Notes under the pieces: generated by a model
The model's database searches: none
The model's input: only the letters and a program-made list of their open reading frames with translations
Told to the model about the DNA's origin: nothing
Assembly: GCF_003816055.1 (NCBI RefSeq)
Contig: NZ_CP033906.1
Coordinates: 3,100,001-3,164,000, forward strand
Direction: 5' to 3'
DNA from: Bacillus sp. FJAT-42376
GTDB lineage: Bacteria; Bacillota; Bacilli; Bacillales; Bacillaceae
DNA length: 64,000 bases
Shown: positions 40,313-49,586 of the stretch, in pieces
Numbering within the stretch: position 1 is the first letter of the stretch
Layout of the letters: each line of letters begins with the position of its first letter
Translations under genes and position numbers: made by a program

Positions 40313-40579
40313 TTACTCCTCACGGTGATTTTGCAGGTACGATTTAACAAGCTCTTCAATCAGCTCGTCTCTCTCAAGCTTCCGGATCAAGCTTCTTGCA
40401 TCACGGTGACGGGGAATATAAGCCGGATCTCCGGAAAGCAAATAACCGACGATCTGATTGATCGGATTGTATCCTTTTTCCTTGAGTGCATCATGTACCG
40501 TAAACAAAACTTCGTTCACATCTGTTTGAACGGAATCGTCTGAAACGTTAAATTTCATGGTTTTATCGAATGAGCTCAC
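40313..40579 (-). CDS. yrzL: IreB family regulatory protein YrzL
   Basis: An 88-residue UPF0297/IreB protein, [15 protein letters not shown] then [20 protein letters not shown] and [17 protein letters not shown]. IreB is a substrate of Ser/Thr kinase IreK in Enterococcus. The GTG at 40577-40579 is used (GAGGTG 6 nt upstream). A GTG three codons earlier overlaps the ribosome binding site. Confidence 0.93.
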   Translation of the reverse strand: MSSFDKTMKFNVSDDSVQTDVNEVLFTVHDALKEKGYNPINQIVGYLLSGDPAYIPRHRDARSLIRKLERDELIEELVKSYLQNHREE

Positions 40580-40666
40580 TGTCTGCACCTCTTTCTCAAG
40601 TTCGCGCTCGAGGACTTGATCCTGCTCGTCCTGACTCTTATCACCATTCTACACTAAGAATGAGAA

Positions 40667-43303
40667 TTATAAAACGGATTTAATCCATTCCTCTGCATAG
40701 TTTAGAGCAGATTCAAGTTTTTCTGGGTCTTTTCCGCCTGCCTGAGCCATATCCGGACGGCCTCCGCCGCCTCCGCCGCAGCGCTCCGCTACTTCTTTGA
40801 CGAGCTTGCCGGCATGCAGGCCACGGTCAATAAGATCCTTCGAAACACCGGCTGCAATGTTTACTTTCCCGCCATTTGCAGCTCCCAAAACGATAACTGC
40901 AGACCCGAGCTTTTCCTTCAGATCATCCAGAATAGCACGAAGGCTATTCATATCTTTTGCGTTCACCTTGCTTGCGAGAAGTGTAACCCCTTCGATGACC
41001 TTAGCCTGATCCGTTAAGGAAGAAGCTTCAAGGTTTCCAAGCTTGGAAGTGAGGGATTCGTTTTCGCGCTGAAGGTCTTTTAGTTCGGCAGTCAGCGCAT
41101 CAATACGTGCAGGAACCTCTTTCGTATTGGTTTTGAGCTTGGCAGCAGCCGTTTCCAGAATGGAGATTTGCTCATTCATTGTTTCATAGGCTGTTTTTCC
41201 TGTAACTGCTTCAATCCTTCTCGTACCTGCCCCGATACCGGACTCAGATACCAGTTTAAACATGCCGATGGAAGACGTGTTCTCCACATGGCAGCCTCCG
41301 CATAGTTCAAGACTGTAATCCCCAATTTGAACCACACGGACAATTTTGCCGTACTTTTCACCGAATAAAGCCATTGCTCCCATTGCTTTAGCTTCATCAA
41401 TCGGTTTCAAGTCAATGTTGACACCGATGCCGGCCCAGATTTTTTCATTCACGATCTGTTCGATTTGCTTCAGCTCGCTATCTGTAATCTGGCCGAAATG
41501 GGAAAAATCAAATCGAAGGCGGTTTTCCGTAACCAATGATCCAGCCTGATTGACATGTCCTCCGAGAACATCCTTCAATGCCTGATGCAGCAGGTGGGTC
41601 GCTGTATGGTTCTTCACGACGCCTTCTCTTACTTTCCGCTCAACCGCAGCAGTGACGGAATCATTTGCTCTCAATGTTCCTTTTTCCACAATTACGCGAT
41701 GCAGATTTTGGCCGTTTGGAGCTTTTTTAACGTCTTTCACGCGGGCTGTGAAATTTGCGTTGGAAATAAATCCTTCATCTGCAATCTGTCCGCCGCTTTC
41801 AGCATAAAACGGTGTCTGTACAAGGATCAGCTGGATTTCGTCCCCTTCAGATGCTTCGGAGACAAGCTCGCCATCTTTTAGAAGAGCAGCAGCTTCAGTT
41901 TCAATAGTAAGATGCTCGTAGCCGACAAACGTACTCTCTGTTGTGAGGTCACCGAGTACTCCTCCCTGAACCTGCATGGAATCCACTTCCTGGCGGGCCG
42001 ATCTTGCCCGTTCACGCTGCTTTTGCATCTCAGACTCGAAGCCCTCTGCATCAATCTTCATTTCTTCTTCTTCTGCATATTCTTCTGTCAATTCAACCGG
42101 GAAGCCATAGGTATCATAAAGGCGGAAAACGTCAGTGCCTGGAATGACATCGTGACCCGCTTCTCTTTGCTTTTTAATCACTTCAGATAAAATAGCCAGT
42201 CCATCATTTAACGTTTCATGGAAACGCTCTTCTTCGTTTTTAATGACTTTTTGAATGAACTCGGTCTTTTGTTTCACTTCAGGATAGAAGGCTTCCATAA
42301 TTTCACCGACTACTGGTACAAGCTCGTACATAAACGGGCGGTTGATATCAAGTTTTTTTGCATAGCGGACTGCACGGCGCAGCAAACGGCGCAGAACATA
42401 GCCGCGGCCTTCATTGGAAGGAAGCGCTCCATCCCCTACAGCAAAGGATACGGTACGGATATGATCGGCAATAACTTTGAACGCCTCATCCTTCTCTTTG
42501 CTGTCATGATACTCCATGCCGGCAATTGCTGCAGTTGCTTCAATAATCGGCATAAAAAGGTCGGTCTCATAATTGGTCGGCACATTTTGGATGACGGAGC
42601 ACATCCGTTCAAGTCCCATACCTGTATCAATATTTTTCTTTGGAAGCGGAGTATAGGTTCCATCGGAATTATGGTTGAATTCAGAGAACACAAGGTTCCA
42701 TACTTCTAAATAACGCTCATTCTCGCCGCCTGGATACAGCTCGGGATCTTCCGGATCGTTGCCGTATGCCTCCCCGCGGTCATAGAAAATCTCCGTGTTC
42801 GGTCCGCTCGGGCCTTCGCCGATATCCCAGAAGTTTCCTTCAAGACGGATGATGCGCTCTTCCGGAACGCCTACTTTAGCCGTCCATATTTCAAAGGCTT
42901 CATTGTCTTCAGGGTGAATCGTAACCGAAAGCTTTTCAGGGTCAAACCCAATCCATTTTTCGCTCGTCAAAAATTCCCAAGCCCATTCAATCGCTTCTAC
43001 TTTGAAGTATTCTCCGATTGAGAAGTTTCCAAGCATTTCAAAGAACGTATGATGGCGTGCCGTTTTCCCTACATTTTCAATATCGTTGGTACGGATGGAT
43101 TTCTGCGCGTTGCAAATTCTCGGGTTCGCAGGAATCACGCGTCCGTCAAAATATTTTTTGAGGGTAGCCACTCCGCTGTTGATCCACAGAAGAGAAGGAT
43201 CTTCATGGGGAACAAGGGATGCACTCGGTTCCACTGAATGGCCTTTTTCTTTAAAAAAATCAAGAAACATTTGGCGTACTTCTGCAGATGTTAAAAATTT
43301 CAT
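40667..43303 (-). CDS. alaS: Alanyl-tRNA synthetase
   Basis: An 878-residue class II synthetase. The catalytic core has [18 protein letters not shown], the editing domain has the zinc/His motifs [11 protein letters not shown] and CGGCHV, and the C-terminal DHHA1 domain ends [15 protein letters not shown]. The ATG at 43301-43303 has AAGGAGGACG. The longer open frame runs back into the T-box terminator and is rejected. Expression is controlled by the T-box at 43341-43606. Confidence 0.98.
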   Translation of the reverse strand: MKFLTSAEVRQMFLDFFKEKGHSVEPSASLVPHEDPSLLWINSGVATLKKYFDGRVIPANPRICNAQKSIRTNDIENVGKTARHHTFFEMLGNFSIGEYFKVEAIEWAWEFLTSEKWIGFDPEKLSVTIHPEDNEAFEIWTAKVGVPEERIIRLEGNFWDIGEGPSGPNTEIFYDRGEAYGNDPEDPELYPGGENERYLEVWNLVFSEFNHNSDGTYTPLPKKNIDTGMGLERMCSVIQNVPTNYETDLFMPIIEATAAIAGMEYHDSKEKDEAFKVIADHIRTVSFAVGDGALPSNEGRGYVLRRLLRRAVRYAKKLDINRPFMYELVPVVGEIMEAFYPEVKQKTEFIQKVIKNEEERFHETLNDGLAILSEVIKKQREAGHDVIPGTDVFRLYDTYGFPVELTEEYAEEEEMKIDAEGFESEMQKQRERARSARQEVDSMQVQGGVLGDLTTESTFVGYEHLTIETEAAALLKDGELVSEASEGDEIQLILVQTPFYAESGGQIADEGFISNANFTARVKDVKKAPNGQNLHRVIVEKGTLRANDSVTAAVERKVREGVVKNHTATHLLHQALKDVLGGHVNQAGSLVTENRLRFDFSHFGQITDSELKQIEQIVNEKIWAGIGVNIDLKPIDEAKAMGAMALFGEKYGKIVRVVQIGDYSLELCGGCHVENTSSIGMFKLVSESGIGAGTRRIEAVTGKTAYETMNEQISILETAAAKLKTNTKEVPARIDALTAELKDLQRENESLTSKLGNLEASSLTDQAKVIEGVTLLASKVNAKDMNSLRAILDDLKEKLGSAVIVLGAANGGKVNIAAGVSKDLIDRGLHAGKLVKEVAERCGGGGGGRPDMAQAGGKDPEKLESALNYAEEWIKSVL

Positions 43304-43340
43304 TTGTTCGTCCTCCTTAATATGTAAGCCGGGTGCGCCG

Positions 43341-43606
43341 AAAAACAAAAAACTCCCGTTCCTGTACAAATCCTTTAGATTTGCACAGGGACGAGAGTTT
43401 GCTCGCGGTACCACCCTGATTATGGACATGATTCATCCATCAGCTTTATTGAACCTTAACGCGGTTTCTCAACGGCAGGTATTTTGCCTGCACTCAGGAA
43501 TAGCGTTCTGTTACCCTTCATTTGAATGCCTTTTCAGCCTGGAGGCACTCTCTCTGAAAATGGACTGTAACCTACTCGTTTCCTTCAGCGTTTGTAACGT
43601 ATTCTA
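43341..43606 (-). promoter_or_regulatory. T-box riboswitch of alaS
   Basis: The minus strand has the T-box AGGGTGGTACCGCG (43404-43417), and an intrinsic terminator with a CCCTGTGCAAATC-type arm ending in a T-run (43341-43399). Stem I shows an AGTA/GAAC specifier loop with GCT, an alanine codon, in the pattern GAAC-GCT-A-TTC. Uncharged tRNA-Ala should favour read-through into alaS. Confidence 0.95.
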
Positions 43607-43612
43607 CCGTAG

Positions 43613-43641
43613 ATTATAGACAATGGCCGCCCGCCTGTCAA
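43613..43641 (-). promoter_or_regulatory. Consensus SigA promoter of alaS
   Basis: TTGACA (43636-43641), exactly 17 nt, TATAAT (43613-43618) on the minus strand. Both hexamers match consensus. The -35 overlaps the end of the yrrI coding region. Confidence 0.95.
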
Positions 43642-44693
43642 TCATGCCTGAGAAGGCGGACCCCATGCTCCAGAATAACTCTGAGGACAGCAGTAACCGG
43701 AACCGCAATAATCAATCCGAATATGCCGGCAAGCTCTCCTCCGGCAGCAAGAGCCAGCATGATGACAATTGGATGCATATGAAGGCTTCTTCCTACAATC
43801 AGAGGACTGATGACATTTCCTTCAAGAAATTGGAGAACCAAAATAATGATAACCACAGTGATCACGGTTTGTGTCGACATCGCCGCTGCTAAAATCAGGG
43901 CCGGAATGGCACCGATGACAGGCCCGAAATATGGAATGATATTCGTGACCGCGATAATCATGCCAAGCACAAGCGGATACTTTACACCAAAAAACCACAG
44001 GGAAAGAAATGCAAGAAGGCCAATAATGACGCAGACGAAAAACTGGCCCCGAATATAGCTGCCTAGTGACTCATCCGCATCTCTGATCAATTCCTTGCCC
44101 CGCCTCCGCCACTTTTTCGGGGTTAAGTACCAGGCTGTTTTTTTCAAAAGAGAGAAATCCTTCAGCATATAAAAAACTAGGAACGGTATCAGCGTTAATA
44201 TTACGGCATTATCAAAGATCGACCGAATCGAAAAAATGATGTTATCGATCATACCTGAAAGCCACTGCTCGGCCTCTCCAAGCAAGCCCTCCACCCGATG
44301 ATGAAGACCCATCGGCCAATGATCCGTCTGATCCCGAATCATCGTAAGCCAGCCTTCATAAAGCTTCACCATTCTAGGCGCATTCGCTGAAAGCTCCATC
44401 AGCTGATTGATGAGCAGCGGAATGCCCCTATAAAATCCGTACCCAATCGATCCGAAGAACAGCAAATAAATGACGAGAATGGATATCGTCCTCGGCAGAC
44501 CCGTCTCATGAAGCTTCTCAACGATGGGGTGCAGCAAATATGTAATAAATGAAGCAATGACAAACGGAACAATAGCCGCCTGCAGCATGATCCACACCGG
44601 ATTCCACACCACACGAAGCTTCAGGAAAAAGTAAAGGGATAATAAAGACAGCAGAATAATTCCGGCTCTTAGCAGGACTTTTTTTTCGTTCAC
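43638..44693 (-). CDS. yrrI: AI-2E family transporter YrrI
   Basis: A 351-residue polytopic membrane protein of the AI-2E/PerM family. Several hydrophobic helices (about 8-25, 30-50, 65-85, 150-175, then 205-345) and the family blocks YPLVLGMIIAVTNIIPYFGPVIGAIPA and LQFLEGNVISPLIVGRSLHMHP are visible. The substrate is unknown. It starts at GTG 44691-44693 behind GGAGGGG. Confidence 0.93.
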   Translation of the reverse strand: MNEKKVLLRAGIILLSLLSLYFFLKLRVVWNPVWIMLQAAIVPFVIASFITYLLHPIVEKLHETGLPRTISILVIYLLFFGSIGYGFYRGIPLLINQLMELSANAPRMVKLYEGWLTMIRDQTDHWPMGLHHRVEGLLGEAEQWLSGMIDNIIFSIRSIFDNAVILTLIPFLVFYMLKDFSLLKKTAWYLTPKKWRRRGKELIRDADESLGSYIRGQFFVCVIIGLLAFLSLWFFGVKYPLVLGMIIAVTNIIPYFGPVIGAIPALILAAAMSTQTVITVVIIILVLQFLEGNVISPLIVGRSLHMHPIVIMLALAAGGELAGIFGLIIAVPVTAVLRVILEHGVRLLRHD

Positions 44694-44755
44694 GGGGCAT
44701 CCCCTCCGGTGATTAGTTTGGGGGTTTTTTGGGGGGATTATGCAGGGCAGGTGAT

Positions 44756-45721
44756 TTAGATAGTGATTTTATAAACGGTGGACCTGCGATTTCCTTCCGT
44801 TTCGTACCCCACTGATTTCAAAAGCCTTTTTACAGTAGAGCTGGAGGACAGGTTTAAGAAGGATTTTGCCTCACGATTTGATATCAAGTTTTTAAAAATA
44901 TAGGCGTAATCTTTCAATGCTTCAATATGTGCATCATTAGACGTGATCTCACATATACCGCACACCCACATTGAATTTTTAAGCCTTCTCATTGATAACT
45001 TCGAACATTTTATACAATAGACCCCCGGCAAAATATTTTCCGTTGAGATTTGATGCTTTACCATCATGTTTTTTTCTAAATCTGTATGTGCAGACAAGAG
45101 TTTAACACTCAATTCTGTCAGCTGTTGAGATGAGAGGATTTCTTTTTGATACACTTTTTCTAGTTCGCTTATTTTAAAAGGAATGGTTTGACTATGGAGC
45201 ACTTTGTTATGGATTTTGGAATTTTTTTGAGAAGCTTGGAGCATAGTTCGGGGATTTCCAATTGCAACGAATTCCTGTATAGGGAGATTCGGAAGATTGT
45301 TTTTTCTTAACCAATTCATTAACTGAAGTCTTTGCCTTTTCACTTGCATAATAGGATTAGGAAATGGTTCTTCCATATCGTTTTGAATTCTGATGAGCTG
45401 ATTGAAATCTGTATCAAACCTAAGCGTTCCCGCTATATTCTTCACTTCAAGAATTGTTATGAAGGACTGTGAGAGTAACAGTACATCGATTTGGAAAAAA
45501 TGGATGCCATCATGCAGTCTTAAATCATGGAATATTCGGTAAGTTTGTGCGTGGAGGAAGCTTAGAGGATATTCCATTTCCTTTTCTCCTTTATATCCAG
45601 CTGTTTGAATCGCCAAATCCTGGAGTACGGCATCGTATTTAGGATGTTGAGGATCGAGTCTTCTTTTTATTGCCTGAAGTTGTTTGAGAGAACGAGGGAT
45701 TTTAAGAGGTTTAATAATCAT
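44756..45721 (-). CDS. NERD-domain nuclease with zinc ribbon and C-terminal helix-turn-helix-like segment
   Basis: A 321-residue protein. The nuclease-related domain (about 44-165) has GEKEME (44-50) and a PD-(D/E)xK-like core, FQIDVLLLS (D79) then ILEVKN (E92, K94). A zinc ribbon follows (C236, C239, C254, C257). Residues 280-320 look like a helix-turn-helix, ending VKRLLKSVGYETEGNRRSTVYKITI. The gene is visibly AT-richer than its neighbours and is not part of the B. subtilis order here, where glnQHMP sits as I recall. AAGGAGAATC precedes the ATG. It may cleave nucleic acid; its biological role is unknown. Confidence 0.88.
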   Translation of the reverse strand: MIIKPLKIPRSLKQLQAIKRRLDPQHPKYDAVLQDLAIQTAGYKGEKEMEYPLSFLHAQTYRIFHDLRLHDGIHFFQIDVLLLSQSFITILEVKNIAGTLRFDTDFNQLIRIQNDMEEPFPNPIMQVKRQRLQLMNWLRKNNLPNLPIQEFVAIGNPRTMLQASQKNSKIHNKVLHSQTIPFKISELEKVYQKEILSSQQLTELSVKLLSAHTDLEKNMMVKHQISTENILPGVYCIKCSKLSMRRLKNSMWVCGICEITSNDAHIEALKDYAYIFKNLISNREAKSFLNLSSSSTVKRLLKSVGYETEGNRRSTVYKITI

Positions 45722-45800
45722 TTAAGATTCTCCTTCCAGTGTCATTCTTTCAATTCCCTTTCTGCTGTTAAAACTCCTCCTGCATGCCAAAACTAATTTA

Positions 45801-45899
45801 CGGGCATATTTCTGTCGATTACGGGCAATTCTTTGTCAATTGCGGGCACAAATTTGTCGATTACGGGCATTTTCTTGTCGATTACGGCCAAATCGACAA
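45801..45899 (+). repeat. Four 21-bp tandem repeats ending in a perfect hairpin
   Basis: Four consecutive 21-bp units begin at 45801, 45822, 45843 and 45864, each CGGGCA-N6-TTGTCGATTA with small changes (the second has TCAATTG). A shortened fifth unit closes with an inverted copy: TTGTCGATT-N7-AATCGACAA (45875-45899), a 9-bp perfect stem. The block lies 80-180 nt upstream of the NERD gene on its 5' side. Confidence 0.95.
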
Positions 45900-45952
45900 A
45901 ACCATATCTCCTGCGACAAATTCCGCACCACCCATCCCCCACACAACCAAAC

Positions 45953-45983
45953 AAAAAACCCCCGCAATATGCGGAGGTTTTTA
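45953..45983 (-). terminator. Terminator after yrzQ
   Basis: AAAAACC-CCCGCA and TGCGG-GGTTTTT arms around ATA. T-runs exist in both directions. It abuts the yrzQ stop codon. Confidence 0.85.
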
Positions 45984-46115
45984 TTAGAACATCTTCTTCA
46001 TCTGGCGTTGCCAGGTTTTTTTCATTTTGCGGGTGTTCATGCGTTTGCCGCTCATTGCGTAGGTTGCGGCGGCGCCGATTCCCATTGAAATTAGTGAGGT
46101 CATGGTGCGGTTCAT
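45984..46115 (-). CDS. yrzQ: YrzQ-type short basic protein (DUF3918 family)
   Basis: A 43-residue protein, MNRTMTSLISMGIGAAATYA, then a strongly basic tail with RKMKKTWQRQMKKMF. The start and KMKK-rich end match the YrzQ/DUF3918 family found near yrrD. AAAGGAGG lies upstream of the ATG (46113-46115). The function is unknown. It was read directly from the minus strand. Confidence 0.75.
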   Translation of the reverse strand: MNRTMTSLISMGIGAAATYAMSGKRMNTRKMKKTWQRQMKKMF

Positions 46116-46141
46116 GGCGTATTCCTCCTTTAATTTCAGAT

Positions 46142-46330
46142 TTAGATTACGGTACGGTCTTGTTCGTCAAACAAATCATCTAAGGAGCTTAAGCTACCGT
46201 CTTCCTCAACCTGATGGGTTAAGATCATTCCTTTGGATACCGATAGCTCAATAAAGCAGCCCCAGCAATAGTACTGGTTTACTCCTATTTTCCCCAAGTC
46301 CTTGCATTGGCAGTTCGGGCATTTTAACAA
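46142..46330 (-). CDS. Small zinc-ribbon protein
   Basis: A 62-residue protein beginning MLKCPNCQCKDLGKIGVNQ, with a second pair YYCWGCFIELSV, giving CxxC...CxxC, a zinc ribbon. The rest is acidic. The TTG at 46328-46330 is preceded by GAGGTG with an 8-nt gap. A GTG three codons earlier overlaps that ribosome binding site. It directly follows yrrD and is probably co-transcribed. The function is unknown. Confidence 0.75.
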   Translation of the reverse strand: MLKCPNCQCKDLGKIGVNQYYCWGCFIELSVSKGMILTHQVEEDGSLSSLDDLFDEQDRTVI

Positions 46331-46342
46331 TCCGGGCACACC

Positions 46343-46825
46343 TCACTCTTGAATCACATCCATGACGATGGCATCTTTGCTTACCATAAGTTCTTCGCTT
46401 AAAGGGTTTACTTTTTTTCGCCCTTCTGTCAGATCTGCGAAGAATCCGTCAGTCAGTTCGTATGCTACGATTGTGCCCAGTTGTTCTGTAAAATATACGT
46501 CTTCCAGAAGGCCGAGCTGCTCGCCGGTTCTCGAATAGACGGTTTTATTAAACAGCTGCCCGTTTCCCCTGAACCTGTCATCCTCTTTGGCAGCTCCCAA
46601 AGACTGAAGCTGTTCTAAATCACTGACCATTACTCCGTCTTCACCTACTGAACCGATGCAGGATAAAGGGATAAAGCGGTCTTTTTTGAAAAGACCTCTT
46701 CCATCCAGTATCAGTCCTGAGACCCGTCCGCCGGAACTAATGACGATGTCGCATATTTTCCCAATGCAGACTGCGTTTCTTGCATCAAAAACCGGAAGTC
46801 CCTTTATTGTTCCGTATGTCCGCAA
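46343..46825 (-). CDS. yrrD: PRC-barrel domain protein YrrD
   Basis: A 160-residue protein with two PRC-barrel repeats: GLPVFDARNAVCIGKICDIVIS (N-terminal) and VYSRTGEQLGLLEDVYF (C-terminal). PRC barrels usually mediate protein or RNA binding; the function in Bacillus is unknown. The TTG start at 46823-46825 has GGGAG 6 nt upstream. The open frame extends nine codons further. Confidence 0.85.
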   Translation of the reverse strand: MRTYGTIKGLPVFDARNAVCIGKICDIVISSGGRVSGLILDGRGLFKKDRFIPLSCIGSVGEDGVMVSDLEQLQSLGAAKEDDRFRGNGQLFNKTVYSRTGEQLGLLEDVYFTEQLGTIVAYELTDGFFADLTEGRKKVNPLSEELMVSKDAIVMDVIQE

Positions 46826-46995
46826 GATGATCTCCCACCTTTCCGAACACACTTAGGATTCTTCCTTCACGCTCAGGTCATACTGCGTAACGTTTTCCAT
46901 TCCGGTGTGAACGTTATTTTCCCAGGCAGGTTTCACATTTTCCAAAAGTGGTATTAAATAACAAGCAATCATAACATGATTAAGGAAGTGATATT

Positions 46996-47145
46996 ATGAA
47001 CGAACACAGAGATGTCGAGGTTAGAGAGAAGAGAAAAGATTCAAGTCTTGTTGCATCTACATTTATTAAATACGCCGCTTATATCATCATCTTTTTTGGA
47101 GTTCTTTGGTTCTTAATCAGCTACATTTTGCCGATGTTTAATTAA
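46996..47145 (+). CDS. Small single-pass membrane protein
   Basis: A 49-residue protein with a charged N-terminus (MNEHRDVEVREKRKDSS) and one membrane helix (about 25-45, KYAAYIIIFFGVLWFLISYI). AAGGAAGTG lies 6 nt upstream of the ATG, and a terminator follows the stop. It is convergent with recD2. The function is unknown; it was read directly from the plus strand. Confidence 0.75.
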   Translation: MNEHRDVEVREKRKDSSLVASTFIKYAAYIIIFFGVLWFLISYILPMFN

Positions 47146-47157
47146 ATGACACAGCCA

Positions 47158-47190
47158 AAAAGCCGCCTGCATTCCTCAGGCGGCTTTTTT
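47158..47190. terminator. Bidirectional terminator before recD2 stop
   Basis: AAAAAGCCGCCTG and CAGGCGGCTTTTTT arms with a 7-nt loop serve both convergent genes. Confidence 0.92.
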
Positions 47191-49561
47191 ACATAAAATC
47201 AAAAGGGGTTACATGCTCCATGCCAATATTCGCATCATTCACATCAAATGGAAGGAGCTTTTGAAGTTCGTCCTCTTCCTCAGAGTGTTTATTCAGCCGC
47301 TGCTTCAGCGATGTTTGACGTTCGAGCTGGTCCTTATTTTGAATTCCGCGGACAAACGCATCTTCCTCACCGCACATGATTAAGAACCTTTTGCTTCGTG
47401 TAATCGCCGTATAGATCAGGTTTCTCCGCAGCATCCGGTAATAACTCTTCACAACGGGCATGACGACAATAGGGAACTCGCTCCCCTGTGATTTATGGAT
47501 GGAACAGCAGTACGCATGGGTAAATTGAGAAAAATCAGACCGGGTATAGGTAACTTCATTTCCATCAAAGGAAACAACGATCATATCTTCTTTTTCCGTA
47601 TTCTCCTTAGCGTAAAAAATGGATTCAATTTCCCCCATATCTCCATTAAAAACATTGCTTTCCGGCTGATTGACGAGCTGAAGCACTTTATCCCCGATCC
47701 GGTACACAACATCGCCGAATTTCATTTCCCGCTTCGTGCTTGAGGCGGGATTAAAAATATCCTGCAGGAGAATATTCAGCTGATCAATTCCCGCCGGTCC
47801 TCTGTACATGGGGGCCAGTACCTGAATGTCCCTTGCTGTAAATCCTTTCTTTTTCGCATTCTCCACTACTTTCCGCACGACTTCTTTTACCTGTGCTGAA
47901 GCGCATTTTATAAAAGATCGGTCCGCAGTTGGCGTTTTCAGATCGGGAGGTGTTCTGCCATCCTTTATGTGGTGGGCAAGCTCGATGATGGAGGAACCTT
48001 CCGCCTGGCGGTAAATATCAGTCAATCTTACAGTCGGAACTTCTTTTGAGGCAAGCAAATCCCTCAAAACCTGACCGGGTCCAACAGAAGGAAGCTGGTC
48101 TTCATCCCCTACCATGACAACCTGAATTTGCTTTGGCAGCGATTTAAAAAGCTGGTTTGCAAGCCAAATATCCACCATAGACATTTCATCAATGATTAAA
48201 AGCTTGCCCTCTATAGGATTATCTTCATTCCGGTCAAATCCTTCCGATCCATTCCAGCCGAGCAGCCTGTGAATGGTGACAGCCGGCATACCGGTCGATT
48301 CGCTCATCCTTTTGGCAGCCCGTCCGGTAGGGGCAACGAGTAAAATCGGAAATGGTTCATCTTTTTTATAATCGCCTGGATCCAGTGAGCAGCCGTGCAG
48401 ATCGGAATACAGTTCAACAATTCCCCTGATAACCGTCGTCTTTCCTGTACCCGGTCCGCCTGTTAAAAGAAGCATGGGTGTCATGAGGGCTCTCTGGATG
48501 GCTTCTTTTTGACTCGGGGCATAAGCAACCTTCATTCTTTCCTCGAGATTGCCGAGGGAAAGCAGAAATTCTGATTCAGGGAACAGATCATCATATTCTG
48601 TTTGCTCCAGAATTTGCTGAATATGCTCCGCCACTTTTTTTTCTGAGTAATAAAGAATGGGGAAATACACTTTCCCCTCTTCGGAAATAAGCTGTTTGCT
48701 TTCAGAAAGTGCAGCAATCTGAGTGGAGATATTTTCAACGGTAACCTGTCCTCTATTTGAAGAATCCAGCAGCTGCCTGGTTTTTTCGATAAGCTGGGTT
48801 TCACTCAAATAAACATGGCCCTCCTGGGAACTGGATTGTTCAATTGTATACAAACAGGCAGCGTTAATCCTTTCAGGACTGTTACCGGATATCCCTAAGT
48901 GATGAGCCAGTTCATCCGCCTTTCCAAAACCGATCCCTTCAATATCTTTTACAAGCTGAAAAGGATTTTCCTGGATTTTTTCGAGCGTCTGATCCTGATA
49001 TTGCTGATAAATCTTCATGGACAGCTGCGGGCCGAATCCGAATTGGGACAAAGAGATCATAATCTGCTCTAGCCCTTGATGCTGCTTCAGTGTTTGTGAA
49101 AGGATATCTGCTTTTTCTTTATTTACTTTCGGGATTTTATAAAGCACAGACGGGTCCTGCATAATTTTTGAAATGGCTGCCGTTCCAAGCTCCGCGACTA
49201 TGATTTCAGCTGTTTTTTTCCCAATTCCCTTAAACAGATCACTTGAGAGGTATTGAATAATTCCTTCTTCTGTATTCGGCAGATCTTTCCTGAATTGTTC
49301 GGTCTGAAACTGTATACCAAATTTAGGGTGATGTTTAATGGCTCCATAGAATATGTACGTTTCTTCTTCAGCAAGGAGAGGAAAGTAACCTGTTACCGTC
49401 ACTTCTTTTTCATCGAATTCAAGATTGGATTCCAGCAATTTTGCTTTCAGCACAGTGTAAAGATTTTGTTCATTATGAAAAATAACAGCCCGTATGATCC
49501 CCTTTACAAAAGGTCTGTCTTCCTGACTTCCGCTGGAAATCTCATCAATCGACATCTGCAT
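47189..49561 (-). CDS. recD2: RecD2-type DNA helicase
   Basis: A 790-residue 5'-3' SF1B helicase that acts without RecBC. It has an N-terminal OB-like domain (FVKGIIRAVIFHNEQN), helix-hairpin-helix repeats (FKGIGKKTAEIIV, IEGIGFGKADELA), then the motor: Walker A LLTGGPGTGKTTVIRG (about 350), IIDEMSMVD, GDEDQLPSVGPG and the C-terminal YTAITRSKRFLIMCG. It limits mismatch- and replication-associated damage in B. subtilis. Confidence 0.95.
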   Translation of the reverse strand: MQMSIDEISSGSQEDRPFVKGIIRAVIFHNEQNLYTVLKAKLLESNLEFDEKEVTVTGYFPLLAEEETYIFYGAIKHHPKFGIQFQTEQFRKDLPNTEEGIIQYLSSDLFKGIGKKTAEIIVAELGTAAISKIMQDPSVLYKIPKVNKEKADILSQTLKQHQGLEQIMISLSQFGFGPQLSMKIYQQYQDQTLEKIQENPFQLVKDIEGIGFGKADELAHHLGISGNSPERINAACLYTIEQSSSQEGHVYLSETQLIEKTRQLLDSSNRGQVTVENISTQIAALSESKQLISEEGKVYFPILYYSEKKVAEHIQQILEQTEYDDLFPESEFLLSLGNLEERMKVAYAPSQKEAIQRALMTPMLLLTGGPGTGKTTVIRGIVELYSDLHGCSLDPGDYKKDEPFPILLVAPTGRAAKRMSESTGMPAVTIHRLLGWNGSEGFDRNEDNPIEGKLLIIDEMSMVDIWLANQLFKSLPKQIQVVMVGDEDQLPSVGPGQVLRDLLASKEVPTVRLTDIYRQAEGSSIIELAHHIKDGRTPPDLKTPTADRSFIKCASAQVKEVVRKVVENAKKKGFTARDIQVLAPMYRGPAGIDQLNILLQDIFNPASSTKREMKFGDVVYRIGDKVLQLVNQPESNVFNGDMGEIESIFYAKENTEKEDMIVVSFDGNEVTYTRSDFSQFTHAYCCSIHKSQGSEFPIVVMPVVKSYYRMLRRNLIYTAITRSKRFLIMCGEEDAFVRGIQNKDQLERQTSLKQRLNKHSEEEDELQKLLPFDVNDANIGMEHVTPFDFM

Positions 49562-49586
49562 GGCGTTTTCTCCCCTCCTCTTGTTT

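Noticed and set aside
43304..43429. 42-residue N-terminal extension of AlaS
   Set aside because: These codons run through the T-box terminator. The conserved start with AAGGAGG is at 43303.
45801..45899. CRISPR-like array
   Set aside because: The unit is only 21 bp with 6-bp variable centres, there are just four copies and no cas genes. It is a tandem repeat, not a repeat-spacer array.
45784..45987. Plus-strand ORF of YGxxxVD heptads
   Set aside because: The ORF is a by-product of the 21-bp repeat, has no plus-strand ribosome binding site and runs through the yrzQ terminator.
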